From Solirubrobacterales bacterium (GTDB lineage: Bacteria > Actinomycetota > Thermoleophilia > Solirubrobacterales > 70-9), in assembly GCA_017304845.1 (NCBI GenBank), contig JAFKLL010000026.1, positions 1 to 63,555 on the forward strand: a DNA stretch of 63,555 bases. Reading direction: 5' to 3'. The notes below the pieces were generated by a model. It searched no databases. It saw only the letters and a list, made by a program, of their open reading frames with translations, and was not told the DNA's origin. Within the stretch, counting starts at the first letter, position 1. Every line of letters starts with the position of its first letter. Position numbers and translations under genes: made by a program. This document shows positions 16,581 through 25,434 of the stretch, piece by piece.

Positions 16581-18278
16581 TCAGGTCTCGGTGTAGAGCG
16601 GTCCGTCGCCACCTTCCGGCAGCGTCAGACGGCCACCCTTGGCCGTGATCGCGCCGCACTGGACGCAGTTCGATGCAGTGACATGGACGTCCACGATCGG
16701 GGCGTCGGACTCGAGCTGATCCTCGGGGATCTCGTAGACCTGCGCCGGGCACATCGAGACCCAGGTCTGCGCGACCTCGCGCGGGACCTCGGTCTGGATC
16801 CGCACGTGGTTCGGCGCGTCGTCGCGGGTCGCGTTGCCCGAGAGGAAGACCGAGGACAGCTTGTCGAAGGTGTACTCGCCGTCCGGCTCCGGGTACTTCT
16901 CGGAGGCCTTGCCGATCTCCATCTTGTAGGTGGCGTCGTCGTGGTTCTTCCAGTGACCGCCCGGGAAGTGACCCTGGGTCAGCGTCATGGTCGAAGCCAT
17001 GGCGCCACCGAAGAAGAAGCCTCGGGTGAACGGCTGGCTCGCGTTACGGGTCTTGTAGAGGTCCTTCTCGATGATCGAGTTGTGGACCTTCTCGTCGTAG
17101 GCGGAGAAGTCGACCTGGTCCTTCTCGAGGGCGTCGACGATCGCCTCGGCGGCGTACATGCCGGCGTGCATCGCGTAGTGGACGCCCTTGAGCTCGGCCA
17201 CGTTGACCATGCCGGCGTTGTCGCCCGCGATGACCATGCCGGGGACGGAGAGACGCTTCGGCATCGACCAGTAGCCACCCTGCGGGATGGTCTTGGCGCC
17301 CCAGCCGACCCGCTTGCCGCCCTTGAGGATCTTCTTGACGAAGGGGTGGGTCTTGAACTGCTGGAGGGCGTCGTGGACCGAGAAGGTGGCGTCGGTGTAG
17401 TCGAGACCGGCGACGAAGCCGATGCAGACCTTGTTGTCTTCCATCGGGTAGATGAAGGAACCGCCGAACTCCTTGTACTTGGCGGCCTTGCGCAGCGGCC
17501 AGCCCATGGTGTGGATGACCTGGTCGAGCGGCTCCTCGACCTCCCAGATCTCCTTGACGCCGAGCTCGAAGCGCTGCGGGTCGAGACCGTTGATGTCGAA
17601 GTGATCGAGGGCGGCGTAGGTCAGGTGCCCGACCACGCCCTCGGCCAGGACGGTGCCCTTGGCGACCAGGTCCATGCCGGGCTCGAAGTTGCCGAGCTCC
17701 TCGCCCTGGCGGCCGCGGCCGCGGTCACCGGAGCGGATGCCCTTGACGATCTGATCCTCGACCAGCAGCTTGTCGGCCGTGGTCTCGGTGAGGATGTAGG
17801 CGCCCATCTCCTCGGCCTTCTCGGCGAGGAAGCGGGAGAGCTTGGCGACGGAGGTGACGTAGTTGCCGTGGTTCTTGAAGTTCGGCGGCATCGGCTTGAG
17901 CGGAAGCGCGAGCTTCTCGGTCAGCAGGTAGACCGCGTCCTTGGTCACCTCGCGGTAGACCGGCCACTCCTCGCGCGGCATGTCGGGGAAGAGCTCCTCC
18001 ATGGCGGAGGGGCGCATGTTGGCGCCGGACATGGCGTGGGCGCCACAGACCTTGCCCTTCTCGACGACGGCCACGGGGACCTCGCCGAGCTTCTCCATCA
18101 GCTCCGGCTTCTTCTCGAGCAGCTGGAGGGTCTTGACGGCGGCGGCCAGGCCGGCGGGGCCACCGCCGACGATCGCGACGCCTACTTCGATGCGCTCATC
18201 CTCGGGATCGGTGGGCGCGACGATGACGCTTTCGGAATCAAAGGGGGGCGGATATTCAGAGGGCGCTACGGGCGGCAT
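16581..18278 (-). CDS. Electron transfer flavoprotein-quinone oxidoreductase (FixC-like)
   Basis: Moves electrons from reduced ETF to the quinone pool at the membrane. The 565-residue protein has the FAD dinucleotide motif VGVAIVGGGPAGLAAAVKT near residue 33, the ETF-QO signature KGKVCGAHAMSGANMRP and the membrane-binding/quinone domain. The C-terminal ferredoxin-like part keeps three cysteines (SMCPAQVYE and NCVQCGAITAKGG). In the family the second motif is normally CxxCxxC; here the third cysteine is isoleucine. The cluster may be 3-Cys liganded, altered or absent. It is downstream of etfBA but separated by 150 bp with a hairpin. Confidence 0.92.
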   Translation of the reverse strand: MPPVAPSEYPPPFDSESVIVAPTDPEDERIEVGVAIVGGGPAGLAAAVKTLQLLEKKPELMEKLGEVPVAVVEKGKVCGAHAMSGANMRPSAMEELFPDMPREEWPVYREVTKDAVYLLTEKLALPLKPMPPNFKNHGNYVTSVAKLSRFLAEKAEEMGAYILTETTADKLLVEDQIVKGIRSGDRGRGRQGEELGNFEPGMDLVAKGTVLAEGVVGHLTYAALDHFDINGLDPQRFELGVKEIWEVEEPLDQVIHTMGWPLRKAAKYKEFGGSFIYPMEDNKVCIGFVAGLDYTDATFSVHDALQQFKTHPFVKKILKGGKRVGWGAKTIPQGGYWSMPKRLSVPGMVIAGDNAGMVNVAELKGVHYAMHAGMYAAEAIVDALEKDQVDFSAYDEKVHNSIIEKDLYKTRNASQPFTRGFFFGGAMASTMTLTQGHFPGGHWKNHDDATYKMEIGKASEKYPEPDGEYTFDKLSSVFLSGNATRDDAPNHVRIQTEVPREVAQTWVSMCPAQVYEIPEDQLESDAPIVDVHVTASNCVQCGAITAKGGRLTLPEGGDGPLYTET

Positions 18279-18388
18279 GCTTGGTCCTTTCGGGACGGCT
18301 CTGGTGGTGAGACGAGAAGTTCTTCTTGGGTGATGCGAAGGCTTTACTGCGACGGCACGAGGTGCCGGTGAAGCGGGTGGCCCACGCG

Positions 18389-18417
18389 GCCGGGGGAGCG
18401 GCTGGCTCCCCCGGCCG
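18389..18417. terminator. GC hairpin between etfA and the ETF-QO gene
   Basis: A perfect 12-bp stem (18389-18400 with 18406-18417, GGCCGGGGGAGC and its complement) around a 5-base loop, 12 bases after the etfA stop. There is no U-tract, so it may attenuate or protect the etfBA message rather than terminate fully. That would make ETF-QO output lower than ETF. Confidence 0.55.
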
Positions 18418-18428
18418 GGGCCGTACTG

Positions 18429-19403
18429 CTAGCCCTTCTTGGCCTTGATGGCCTCGGTGAGCTTCGGCATGATCTTGTTCAGATCGCCGACGATTCCGAG
18501 GTCGGAGAACTCGAAGATCGGGGCGTTCGCGTCCTTGTTGATCGCCACGATGTTCTCGGAGTTCTGCATACCGACCTTGTGCTGGATGGCGCCGGAGACG
18601 CCAACCGCCAGGTACAGCTTCGGCGCGACCGTCTTGCCGGTCTGGCCGATCTGGGCGGCGTAGGGGTACCAGCCGGCGTCGACGACCGCGCGGGTGGCCG
18701 CGACGGCGCCGTTGTCGAACGCACCGGCGAGCTCCTCGCAGTCCTTGAAGCCGTCGGCGGAGCCGAGGCCACGACCGCCACCGATCAGGATGTCGGCGGC
18801 TTCGATGTCCACGTCGGCGCCACGCTGCTCGCCACGGGTGATCATCTCGGCCTTGGTCGAGAACTCGGAGAGCTCGACGTCGACGTCGACGACCTCGGCG
18901 GAGCCGGAGCCCTCGACGATGTCGAACGCGTTGAGGCGACCGATGATGATGCCGGGCTCGGAGACGTAGCCGACGTCGGCGATCTTCGAGTCCTGCAGGA
19001 TCGGGCGCTCGGAGATGAGCTTGCCACCGTCGACCTTGACCTTGGTGACCTCCATGGTCACACCGGCGCCGAGACGGGCGGTCAGACCGGCACCGATCTC
19101 GAAGCCGAGCAGGCCGCCGCCGAACAGGGCGTAGGTGAAGCCGTCGTCCTGGATGACCTTGGCCATCACGTCGACGATCGGCTGAGCCAGGCCTTCCTGG
19201 ACGTTCTTCGCACGGTAGACCTTGGTCACGCCGTACTTGCCGAGACCGGCGGCAGCGTCGTCAGCGATGTCGCCGACGATGACCGCGGCGGCCTCGGTGC
19301 CGAGCTCGCCGGCCAGCTTGGCGGCCTCGGAGAGAGCGCCGAGCGAGTTCTTGTTGAAGTTGCCCTCGTCGTCATGCAGGGCGTAAACGAGAATGCCGGC
19401 CAT
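18429..19403 (-). CDS. etfA: Electron transfer flavoprotein alpha subunit
   Basis: FAD-binding subunit of the ETF heterodimer, the common electron acceptor of acyl-CoA dehydrogenases. The 324-residue protein has the alpha N-terminal domain ([20 protein letters not shown]) and the C-terminal FAD domain with [37 protein letters not shown] and [25 protein letters not shown], the ETF-alpha signature. The start follows the etfB stop with no spacer, so the two are translated from one message. Confidence 0.97.
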   Translation of the reverse strand: MAGILVYALHDDEGNFNKNSLGALSEAAKLAGELGTEAAAVIVGDIADDAAAGLGKYGVTKVYRAKNVQEGLAQPIVDVMAKVIQDDGFTYALFGGGLLGFEIGAGLTARLGAGVTMEVTKVKVDGGKLISERPILQDSKIADVGYVSEPGIIIGRLNAFDIVEGSGSAEVVDVDVELSEFSTKAEMITRGEQRGADVDIEAADILIGGGRGLGSADGFKDCEELAGAFDNGAVAATRAVVDAGWYPYAAQIGQTGKTVAPKLYLAVGVSGAIQHKVGMQNSENIVAINKDANAPIFEFSDLGIVGDLNKIMPKLTEAIKAKKG

Positions 19404-20195
19404 TTAGATCAGCTTCCTTTCCTCGAGCCACGCGACAATCTTCTCGACGGTCTCCGCGGTGTCTTCGTCTTCGATGATCTCGCCGGCTTCCTTCACCGGA
19501 GGCTCGTTGAGCGAGATGACCGTGGTCTGCGAACCGGCTTCGCCGACCTGCGAGGCGTCGATGCCGACGTCACCGGCGGACTTGGTGTCCAGCGGCTTCT
19601 TCTTGGCGCCCATGATGGCCTTGAGGCTCGGGTAACGCGGCTCGTTGATCGCGTCACCGACCGAGATCACGGCGGGCAGGGTCAGCGCCACGGTGTCGTA
19701 GCCGTACTCGGCCTGACGCTCGCAGCGGATCTTGTCGCCGTCGACCTTCATGTCGATGACCTGGGTCAGCGACGGCATCTTGAGGTGATCGGCCACGACG
19801 GCGCCGATCGTGTAGCACTCGCCGTCGTCGGACTGCTGGCCCAGCAGGACCAGGTCCGGGGCCTCGGACTCGAGGACCTTGGCCAGGGCGAGGCCGGTGG
19901 CGCAGACGTCGGAGCCCGCGAGGGCTTCGTCGGCCAGGTGGACCGAGCGGTCGGCACCGAGCGCGACGGCCTTCTGCAGGGCGCGCTGGGCGGTGTTGGT
20001 GCCCATGGTCACAGCGACGATTTCGTCGACCTGGAGCTCGCCGCCTTCCTTCAGCTGCATGGCAGCCTCGATGGCGTGGGTGTCAAAGGGGTTAAGGGTG
20101 TTCTCGCCGCTGCGATCGAGCCTCATGGTGCCGGGATCGATGCGCTTCTGTACCGCGGCGTCTGGCACATCTTTGACCAGGACGCAGATCTTCAA
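19404..20195 (-). CDS. etfB: Electron transfer flavoprotein beta subunit
   Basis: Partner of EtfA; binds AMP structurally. The 263-residue protein starts MKICVLVKDVPDAAVQKRID and shows the beta signature in NPFDTHAIEAAMQLKE and the later VALGADRSVHLADEALAGSD. Ribosome site AAGGAGG lies 9 bases before the start. It heads the etfBA unit; its upstream region carries an inverted repeat (20299-20316). Likely partners in this window are the acyl-CoA dehydrogenase at 55.6 kb and the ETF-QO. Confidence 0.96.
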   Translation of the reverse strand: MKICVLVKDVPDAAVQKRIDPGTMRLDRSGENTLNPFDTHAIEAAMQLKEGGELQVDEIVAVTMGTNTAQRALQKAVALGADRSVHLADEALAGSDVCATGLALAKVLESEAPDLVLLGQQSDDGECYTIGAVVADHLKMPSLTQVIDMKVDGDKIRCERQAEYGYDTVALTLPAVISVGDAINEPRYPSLKAIMGAKKKPLDTKSAGDVGIDASQVGEAGSQTTVISLNEPPVKEAGEIIEDEDTAETVEKIVAWLEERKLI

Positions 20196-20298
20196 CTGAA
20201 GCCTCCTTAGGGGGTCTTGCGAGAGGACTCTCCTGAATTCGAGGTGGAGAGCCAGAGATGCAGTATGCGACGCGCAATCTTACCGGGATTTGCGACGT

Positions 20299-20316
20299 AT
20301 TGACTGACGAGTCAAT
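20299..20316. promoter_or_regulatory. Perfect inverted repeat upstream of etfB
   Basis: ATTGACT (20299-20305) and AGTCAAT (20310-20316) with a 4-base spacer. On the minus strand a TTGACT -35-like hexamer is part of it, 104-120 bases before etfB, and a TAAGAT -10-like hexamer lies downstream. The arms overlap the stop codon of the upstream SDR. TetR-family fatty-acid regulators bind palindromes of this general kind, so a beta-oxidation repressor site is a reasonable guess. Confidence 0.5.
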
Positions 20317-21271
20317 CGGGGAGGTCGCCGACCAGCCCGGAGAGCATCTCCGCCAGGCGGACGCCATCCGCCGGAGAGCCTTCCGTGCCGGGCAGCCGTT
20401 CCTTGGCCCGGGCCCGGCGGTCCTGGTAGAAACGCCCGCCCGGAGCCCGTCGGGGCGAGGCGCCGGACAACCATATCGCCGTGTCGACGCCCTGATGGGG
20501 ATCCCTCAGGATCGGCCCGGTCAGGCGGTGGAACCCGGGCAGGGCGGCGCTCATGCCGGGGGTCACGGCCCAGCCCGGATGCATCGAGCAGAAGGAGACC
20601 CCGCCTTCGGGCTCGCGGCGCTGCCACTGATCGGCCAGCATCACCTCGCCGCGTTTGGCGTGGGCGTAGAACGCGGTCGGCCTGTACTCGCGCCGGTCGA
20701 GCTGCGGATCGTCGAGGTCGAAGCCGGTCGAGTACATCCCGCCGGAGCTCATCACGATCACCCGGGGGTCCCTCCCCTCCCGCAGGCGCGGCAGCAGCAG
20801 GTCGGTCAGCAGGTACGGCCCGAGCAGGTTGGTCGCGAAGGTCAGCTCGAAGCCTTCCTCGGTGCGCTCGCGTTCGGCCGGCATGACGCCGGCGTTGGCG
20901 ATCAGCACGTCGAGCCGCTCGCCCGAGTCGAGGAACCCGGTCGCGAACCGGCGGATCTCGACCAGGCTGGACAGGTCGCAGAGATGGAGCTCCGCGTCCC
21001 GGCCGACCTCGGCCAGGGCCGCCCTTCCCTTGGCCTCGTCTCGGGCGACCAGATGGACCTTCGCCCCGCATCTCCCGAGGTCGATCGCCCCGGCCAGACC
21101 CAGGCCGGAGGTCGCGCCGGTGATCATCACGCGGCGGCCGGTCAGGTCCGGCATCCCCCACTCGAACATGCGGCGCCGGGCCGCGTATCCGATCCGGCTG
21201 AAGCCGGGCACGACCAGCAGGTCCATCGCTCCGTCCAGGGCATCGGCGGCCTTGCCTCGGAGCGGCAGCAT
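20312..21271 (-). CDS. Short-chain dehydrogenase/reductase (DHRS/retinol dehydrogenase-like)
   Basis: A 319-residue NAD(P)-dependent oxidoreductase. It has the SDR cofactor motif VMITGATSGLGLAGA near residue 48, LIANAGVMPAERERTEEGFE, the catalytic serine in VIVMSSGGMYS, and YAHAK as the Tyr-x-x-x-Lys pair. A 40-residue N-terminal extension resembles DHRS12-like proteins. Arg in position after the glycine motif is not seen, so cofactor preference is open. It starts 3 bp after the stop of the membrane gene at 21274, so the two are likely co-transcribed. Substrate unknown. Confidence 0.88.
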   Translation of the reverse strand: MLPLRGKAADALDGAMDLLVVPGFSRIGYAARRRMFEWGMPDLTGRRVMITGATSGLGLAGAIDLGRCGAKVHLVARDEAKGRAALAEVGRDAELHLCDLSSLVEIRRFATGFLDSGERLDVLIANAGVMPAERERTEEGFELTFATNLLGPYLLTDLLLPRLREGRDPRVIVMSSGGMYSTGFDLDDPQLDRREYRPTAFYAHAKRGEVMLADQWQRREPEGGVSFCSMHPGWAVTPGMSAALPGFHRLTGPILRDPHQGVDTAIWLSGASPRRAPGGRFYQDRRARAKERLPGTEGSPADGVRLAEMLSGLVGDLPD

Positions 21272-21273
21272 GG

Positions 21274-21933
21274 TCAGAGCCAGCCGGCCAGCCCGAGGCC
21301 GATCCCGAGCAGGAGGTTGATCGTCGCCATGCTCCCGACTACCCGGATCTGCCGCCGGGTATTCGACCCCATGTCGTAGACCCATGTGGCGACCGCGAAG
21401 AAGGTGCCATAGCCGAAGATCACGATCAAGGGGACGAACGGCTCGTTCCACCACCAGTAGTCCCAGTGGAAGTACCCGGTGTGGACCAGGAAGATCTCGA
21501 CGATCACGCAGAACACCGAGAAGAGGAGCGCGAGGAAGACCCGATTCGGCAGCCCGAGGATCTTCGCCCGGCGGTCCGTCGGCAGCGTCTTCACGAAAGC
21601 GACACCGGAGACCGCGAAGAGCAGCAGGATCTCGATCGTGAAGCCGATGAAGATCAGGTAGCTGGTGTCGCCGGTCACCGTCCAGAGCGGCGCCCGGTCG
21701 GTCAGGTGGAAGATCGCCGAGTTGACCAGCTCGTTGAAGAGATCCATCATCGAGAAGGCGAGGCCGGCCAGGACGACGTCCCAGCGCCGACGCTCGACCT
21801 CGACCGAGTAGACGTAGATCACCAACCCCAGCAGGGTCACTGTCGACCACTGGAAGTTGGAGCCGTCGCGCAGCATCGACTGCGCTTCCCGCACGAAGTC
21901 GGGCACCGCAGCCGAGGCGAGCGGGTCGATCAT
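21274..21933 (-). CDS. Hypothetical multi-pass membrane protein
   Basis: A 219-residue protein with about six to seven hydrophobic helices (STVTLLGLVIYVYSV; FIGFTIEILLLFAVSGVAF; VFLALLFSVFCVIVEIFLV; FVPLIVIFGYGTFFAVATW; INLLLGIGLGLAGWL). Polar and aromatic residues between helices include NELVNSAIFHLTDRAP and HTGYFHWDYWWWNEPF, which could form a ligand or metal site (several His). Family not recognised. It overlaps the secreted gene upstream by 4 bp (ATGA) and is followed by an SDR, so the three form one unit. Confidence 0.7.
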   Translation of the reverse strand: MIDPLASAAVPDFVREAQSMLRDGSNFQWSTVTLLGLVIYVYSVEVERRRWDVVLAGLAFSMMDLFNELVNSAIFHLTDRAPLWTVTGDTSYLIFIGFTIEILLLFAVSGVAFVKTLPTDRRAKILGLPNRVFLALLFSVFCVIVEIFLVHTGYFHWDYWWWNEPFVPLIVIFGYGTFFAVATWVYDMGSNTRRQIRVVGSMATINLLLGIGLGLAGWL

Positions 21934-23801
21934 CGGCTGATTCTGAACCCCTTGCCGGTGCGCTTCACCTTGAACCGGCGCGTGTCGAGGCGTCCGCCGA
22001 GGCCCATCGAGCTGACGGTGACCCGGTAGGTGCCGCGGGCGAGCCGGCGCGGGTTCCAGGTGAAGCCGGCGGTCCTGGTCAGGCGGGCCGCGACCCGGTT
22101 CACCTTCTTGCCGCGCTGGTTCCGGATCTGCCTGACCACGATGCCGGCCGGGCTTTCGGTCATCGTCTCGAAGGAGAACCGGAGGCCCCTGCCCTTCCGG
22201 CTCAGCGAAAGCGAACCGAACGCCGGGTCCTTCACCGGAGCGCTCCTGCCGCCGGAGGCCGTGAAGGTCAGCCCCAGGTCCTCCATCGTGAGCGACGAGG
22301 CGGTGGCCGAGATCGTGGTCTTGGTGAAGTCCTTGCCGCCGAGCACGTTCTCGATGAACTCCCGCGCCTCGTCGTCGCCGGCAGCTAGCCCGCGGTTCGC
22401 GGCGGTCACGCCGATCGTGCCGTTGACCTGGCGCGGGACGTCGTCGAGGCCGCGTTCGCGCGGGGTCACCCGGACGACATCGTCGAGGAAGAGGTTCATG
22501 TCCAGCGTCTTGCCGCTGGAGAGGTTCACCCGCAGAACCGACCGGCCGAGATGGAGGTTGAAGTCGGGGATCTCCGCCGAGTAGCCGCCGCCTTCCAGGA
22601 CGTAGCGGCTGTCATCCGGGCGGGCGGCGCCCTTCTGGCTGGCGTCGTAGCGCGGATTGTCGAGCGGCTTGCCGGTCACCCTCGCCTTCGGCGTGGCGAT
22701 GAACTTCCACCCGGAGGATCCGCGGTCGAGCACGTAGAGGTCCTTCTGCCAGAAGCCGGGCACGCCCTTGGCGTTCCTGCCCTCGACCCGAAGCGTGCGA
22801 TGCTCGGTGCCGCGGCCGACCGTGGTGATGCTGATCCGGTTGGTGATCTTGCCGTCGATCTTCGGCTGCTGGACCCAGTGGGCTCCCGGCAGCTGGATCG
22901 GCCCGTCCTCGCCCCCGCGCCCGCGCTGGTCCTCGTACGAGTAGGGGAAGAAGACGTTGTCGAGGCCGGCGATGTCGAAGTCCCAGAGCCGGGTGTACAT
23001 GTCGCCGTGGTTCCCGATCACGAAGAGGACCGAGCCGGAGGCGGCCAGGTTGCTCATCCTGAAGGTCCCGCGACGCGGCCCGCCGACCTCGTAGCTGCGG
23101 TCCTGGGGCAGCCACGGGTCGTTCATGGTGATCCGGGTGCGGTCCCCGCGCAGGCTGAGCACATGGGAGCACTTGCCTTCGCCGACCGGGTAGCGGTTGC
23201 CGGCCGGGTCGGTCCAGTACTCCGATTCACGCGGCGAGATCACCGTCCAGGCCCAGGCCACGGCGTCCTTGGGAACCGTGTACCCCTCACCGGCCCAGAA
23301 GGGGAAGCCCCAGCGCGTGCTCCAGTTGAACTCGGCGGGGATCTCGAGCGCCTTGTCCATGCCGAAGATCTGCCTGCTCGAGTTGATCGCGATCAGCTCG
23401 TCGTCGTCGACGTCGATCTCCCGGATGTCCCCGTCGAGGCAGTCGGGCGTCGCCACGTGCTCCCAGCCGCCGGTCTTGCCGGTCCGCTCGAAGTTGGGCT
23501 TCACGTACAGCCTGCCGGCCTTGACCGCGAAGTAGTAGTTGCGGTTCTGGCCCATCGTCGTGGAGTGGAGGTCGACCCGGGTCGGCAGTCCGTCGACGGT
23601 CGGGTTGGGGCCCTTGGCGCCGGGGCCTCGGTCGGTCGGCTCGCCGGCCCGGTTGGGCACGGGAGCGGGTTCCTCGTCGCCGATCGTCCCGCCGGGCAGG
23701 AGCTGGCACTGGGTCGCCACGCCCGCGGTCGCGGGCCAGCAGATCACCGTGAGACCGATCGCGACCAGGATCGCGACAGCCGTTCTGCGAATCGTCCTCA
23801 T
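21930..23801 (-). CDS. Large exported protein of unknown function
   Basis: A 623-residue protein with a signal peptide (RRTAVAILVAIGLTVICW, cleavage near ATA-GVA). The body is rich in Trp, Tyr, Gly and Asp. Segments such as LFVIGNHGDMYTRLWDFDIAGLDNVFF and YVLDRGSSGWKFIATPKARV suggest a beta-propeller or jelly-roll fold. The last ~110 residues (GSLSLSRKGRGLRFSFETM, then RLARGTYRVTVSSMGLGG) resemble an Ig-like or Big-type module. A strong ribosome site (GGAGGAGGAGAGG) precedes the ATG. No enzyme motif is recognised; co-expression with a membrane protein suggests a surface role. Confidence 0.65.
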   Translation of the reverse strand: MRTIRRTAVAILVAIGLTVICWPATAGVATQCQLLPGGTIGDEEPAPVPNRAGEPTDRGPGAKGPNPTVDGLPTRVDLHSTTMGQNRNYYFAVKAGRLYVKPNFERTGKTGGWEHVATPDCLDGDIREIDVDDDELIAINSSRQIFGMDKALEIPAEFNWSTRWGFPFWAGEGYTVPKDAVAWAWTVISPRESEYWTDPAGNRYPVGEGKCSHVLSLRGDRTRITMNDPWLPQDRSYEVGGPRRGTFRMSNLAASGSVLFVIGNHGDMYTRLWDFDIAGLDNVFFPYSYEDQRGRGGEDGPIQLPGAHWVQQPKIDGKITNRISITTVGRGTEHRTLRVEGRNAKGVPGFWQKDLYVLDRGSSGWKFIATPKARVTGKPLDNPRYDASQKGAARPDDSRYVLEGGGYSAEIPDFNLHLGRSVLRVNLSSGKTLDMNLFLDDVVRVTPRERGLDDVPRQVNGTIGVTAANRGLAAGDDEAREFIENVLGGKDFTKTTISATASSLTMEDLGLTFTASGGRSAPVKDPAFGSLSLSRKGRGLRFSFETMTESPAGIVVRQIRNQRGKKVNRVAARLTRTAGFTWNPRRLARGTYRVTVSSMGLGGRLDTRRFKVKRTGKGFRISR

Positions 23802-23830
23802 GCCTCTCCTCCTCCAGTTTCGACCGACCG

Positions 23831-23871
23831 GCCCAACTGGTCCAACATGCTAGCCCAACTGGTCCAACATG
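23831..23871. repeat. Two 19-bp direct repeats upstream of the 23801 gene
   Basis: GCCCAACTGGTCCAACATG at 23831-23849 and again, identical, at 23853-23871 (22-bp period, about two helical turns). They lie 30-70 bases before the start of the exported-protein gene and just after the stop of the phospholipase D gene. Two copies in phase on the helix suggest a pair of regulator-binding sites. Confidence 0.7.
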
Positions 23872-23877
23872 TTGCGG

Positions 23878-24957
23878 CTAAGAGGGGACGGAGCTCCGGG
23901 GATAACGCTCGCGCGTCTCGTCTATGAAGGCGGCCAACGCCTCGGCGATGGCGGGATCCTCGATCTCGATCATGTTCTCGGCGTTCTTCTCGCCCGACCG
24001 GGAGAGGTTGAACGAACCGAGGAAGACCGTGTCGTCGGCCACGGTCACCTTGGCGTGCATGAAGTCCCGGGTCGTGCCGGTCCCCCAGGGCACCGAGCGC
24101 TTGCCGTTGAAGGGCAGCGCCTCGATCACCCGGGTGAGCAGCGGGATCTTCCACTTCGACCCGGTGGTCGCCCACTGCTCGTAGACGCGATCGGTCTGCG
24201 GCTCGTCCACGATCCCCGCGATGTCGAGGTCGGTGCGGCCCGCCAGCTCGGCCAGCGTGCTGAGGATCGGGCCCGAGGTCAGGACCGGCGAGGCGATCCG
24301 GATCCGGCGCCGGGCGGAGCCCAGCCGGGTCGCGATCCGCTGCGCCAGGGCCTCGCCGTGACCGGGGGTGAACCAGGCCCGGACGGTGGCGTCCCCGACC
24401 CGGATCGGGTTCGGGTCGCCGTCCCCGGAGCGTTCGACCTTGCGGGTCCGCCACAGCTCCTCGAAGTTCTCCAGGTACTCGCGGGCGATCTCCGCCGACT
24501 CGATCACGGCGAGCACGTTCTCCTGCCGGGTCCACGAGTACACCGACCAGTTGGCCGAGCCGGTCCAGACCGCGTCCTCGTCCCGCACCATGTACTTGTG
24601 GTGCATCAGGTCGGGGATGCCGCTGATCGGCACGGTCTCGATCGGCAGCCGCGAGAGGATCTCGGGATTGGTCTCCGGCGGCGGGTGGATCGCGGGCAGG
24701 AAATCCCCGGCGTTCGGATCCTCCGGCACGTCGTTGTAGGCGAGCCGCACCTTCACCCCACGCTCGGCCGCGGCGCGGAAGGCGTCCGCGACCGTCTCCC
24801 CGACCGGGTCCGGGAGGCGGATGTCGTAGAGCGCCAGGACCAGCGACCGTTCGGCCTTGCCGATGAAGTCGACGATCCTGCCGGCCACCATCTCGGCCTG
24901 CTCCAGACCGCCCTTCGGCCCGACGTCCCGCAGCGTGAAGGTCTCGATCGCAGTCAT
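23878..24957 (-). CDS. Phospholipase D-family protein with two HKD motifs
   Basis: A 359-residue cytosolic-looking protein with two catalytic motifs: HHKYMVRDEDAVWTGSANWS (residues about 118-137) and HAKVTVADDTVFLGSFNLS (about 302-320). Each has the His, Lys, Asp and Gly-Ser/Asn pattern of the PLD superfamily, which includes phospholipases, cardiolipin synthases and nucleases. There is no signal peptide or N-terminal membrane helix, which argues against cardiolipin synthase. Phosphodiester substrate unknown. Confidence 0.88.
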   Translation of the reverse strand: MTAIETFTLRDVGPKGGLEQAEMVAGRIVDFIGKAERSLVLALYDIRLPDPVGETVADAFRAAAERGVKVRLAYNDVPEDPNAGDFLPAIHPPPETNPEILSRLPIETVPISGIPDLMHHKYMVRDEDAVWTGSANWSVYSWTRQENVLAVIESAEIAREYLENFEELWRTRKVERSGDGDPNPIRVGDATVRAWFTPGHGEALAQRIATRLGSARRRIRIASPVLTSGPILSTLAELAGRTDLDIAGIVDEPQTDRVYEQWATTGSKWKIPLLTRVIEALPFNGKRSVPWGTGTTRDFMHAKVTVADDTVFLGSFNLSRSGEKNAENMIEIEDPAIAEALAAFIDETRERYPRSSVPS

Positions 24958-24984
24958 GCGCGAACCCTACCCGGGAGGTTCCAT

Positions 24985-25434
24985 ATGCTCGCCCGCATGG
25001 GAGTGGCGGAAGGCAGACAGATCGCGTTCGACGAGCTCCACGAGCTCTGGCCGATGACCTATGACGAGGCGCTCGCCCGCAACGACGAGGTCTCCCGCCG
25101 GATGGTGAAAGGCCCGAGCGGACGCAGCTACAAGATCCAGGTCTCCTTCTACGACGAACCGGACGAGCCGGGCCCTCCCTGCGGCATGTACGTCGAGGTC
25201 AAGGTCAGCCGCGCCGATCTACCGATCTCCTTCAAGGAGTGCGTCTATCTGGACCGGGACGGGCTCGACGACGATGTGGCGGCCGATTCACCCATGACCC
25301 GGTGGGAGGAGGTCAAGGAACGTGCGGTGATGACCGGATGCGGGATCGCCTTGGCGCCCCTGATGCTGCTGGTGCTCATCCTCGTCTGGGTGCTGTCCCT
25401 ATTCGACGAGAAGGTCCTGGATCCCGACGACTAG
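24985..25434 (+). CDS. Hypothetical protein with C-terminal membrane anchor
   Basis: A 149-residue protein of unknown family. Residues 1-115 are soluble and acidic ([40 protein letters not shown]). One transmembrane helix follows near the C terminus ([19 protein letters not shown]), then a short tail [10 protein letters not shown]. The start at 24985 is 7 bases after GGGAGG; an in-frame ATG 4 codons later is possible. It is divergent from the phospholipase D gene and its last 4 bases overlap the B12-subunit gene on the other strand. Confidence 0.6.
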   Translation: MLARMGVAEGRQIAFDELHELWPMTYDEALARNDEVSRRMVKGPSGRSYKIQVSFYDEPDEPGPPCGMYVEVKVSRADLPISFKECVYLDRDGLDDDVAADSPMTRWEEVKERAVMTGCGIALAPLMLLVLILVWVLSLFDEKVLDPDD

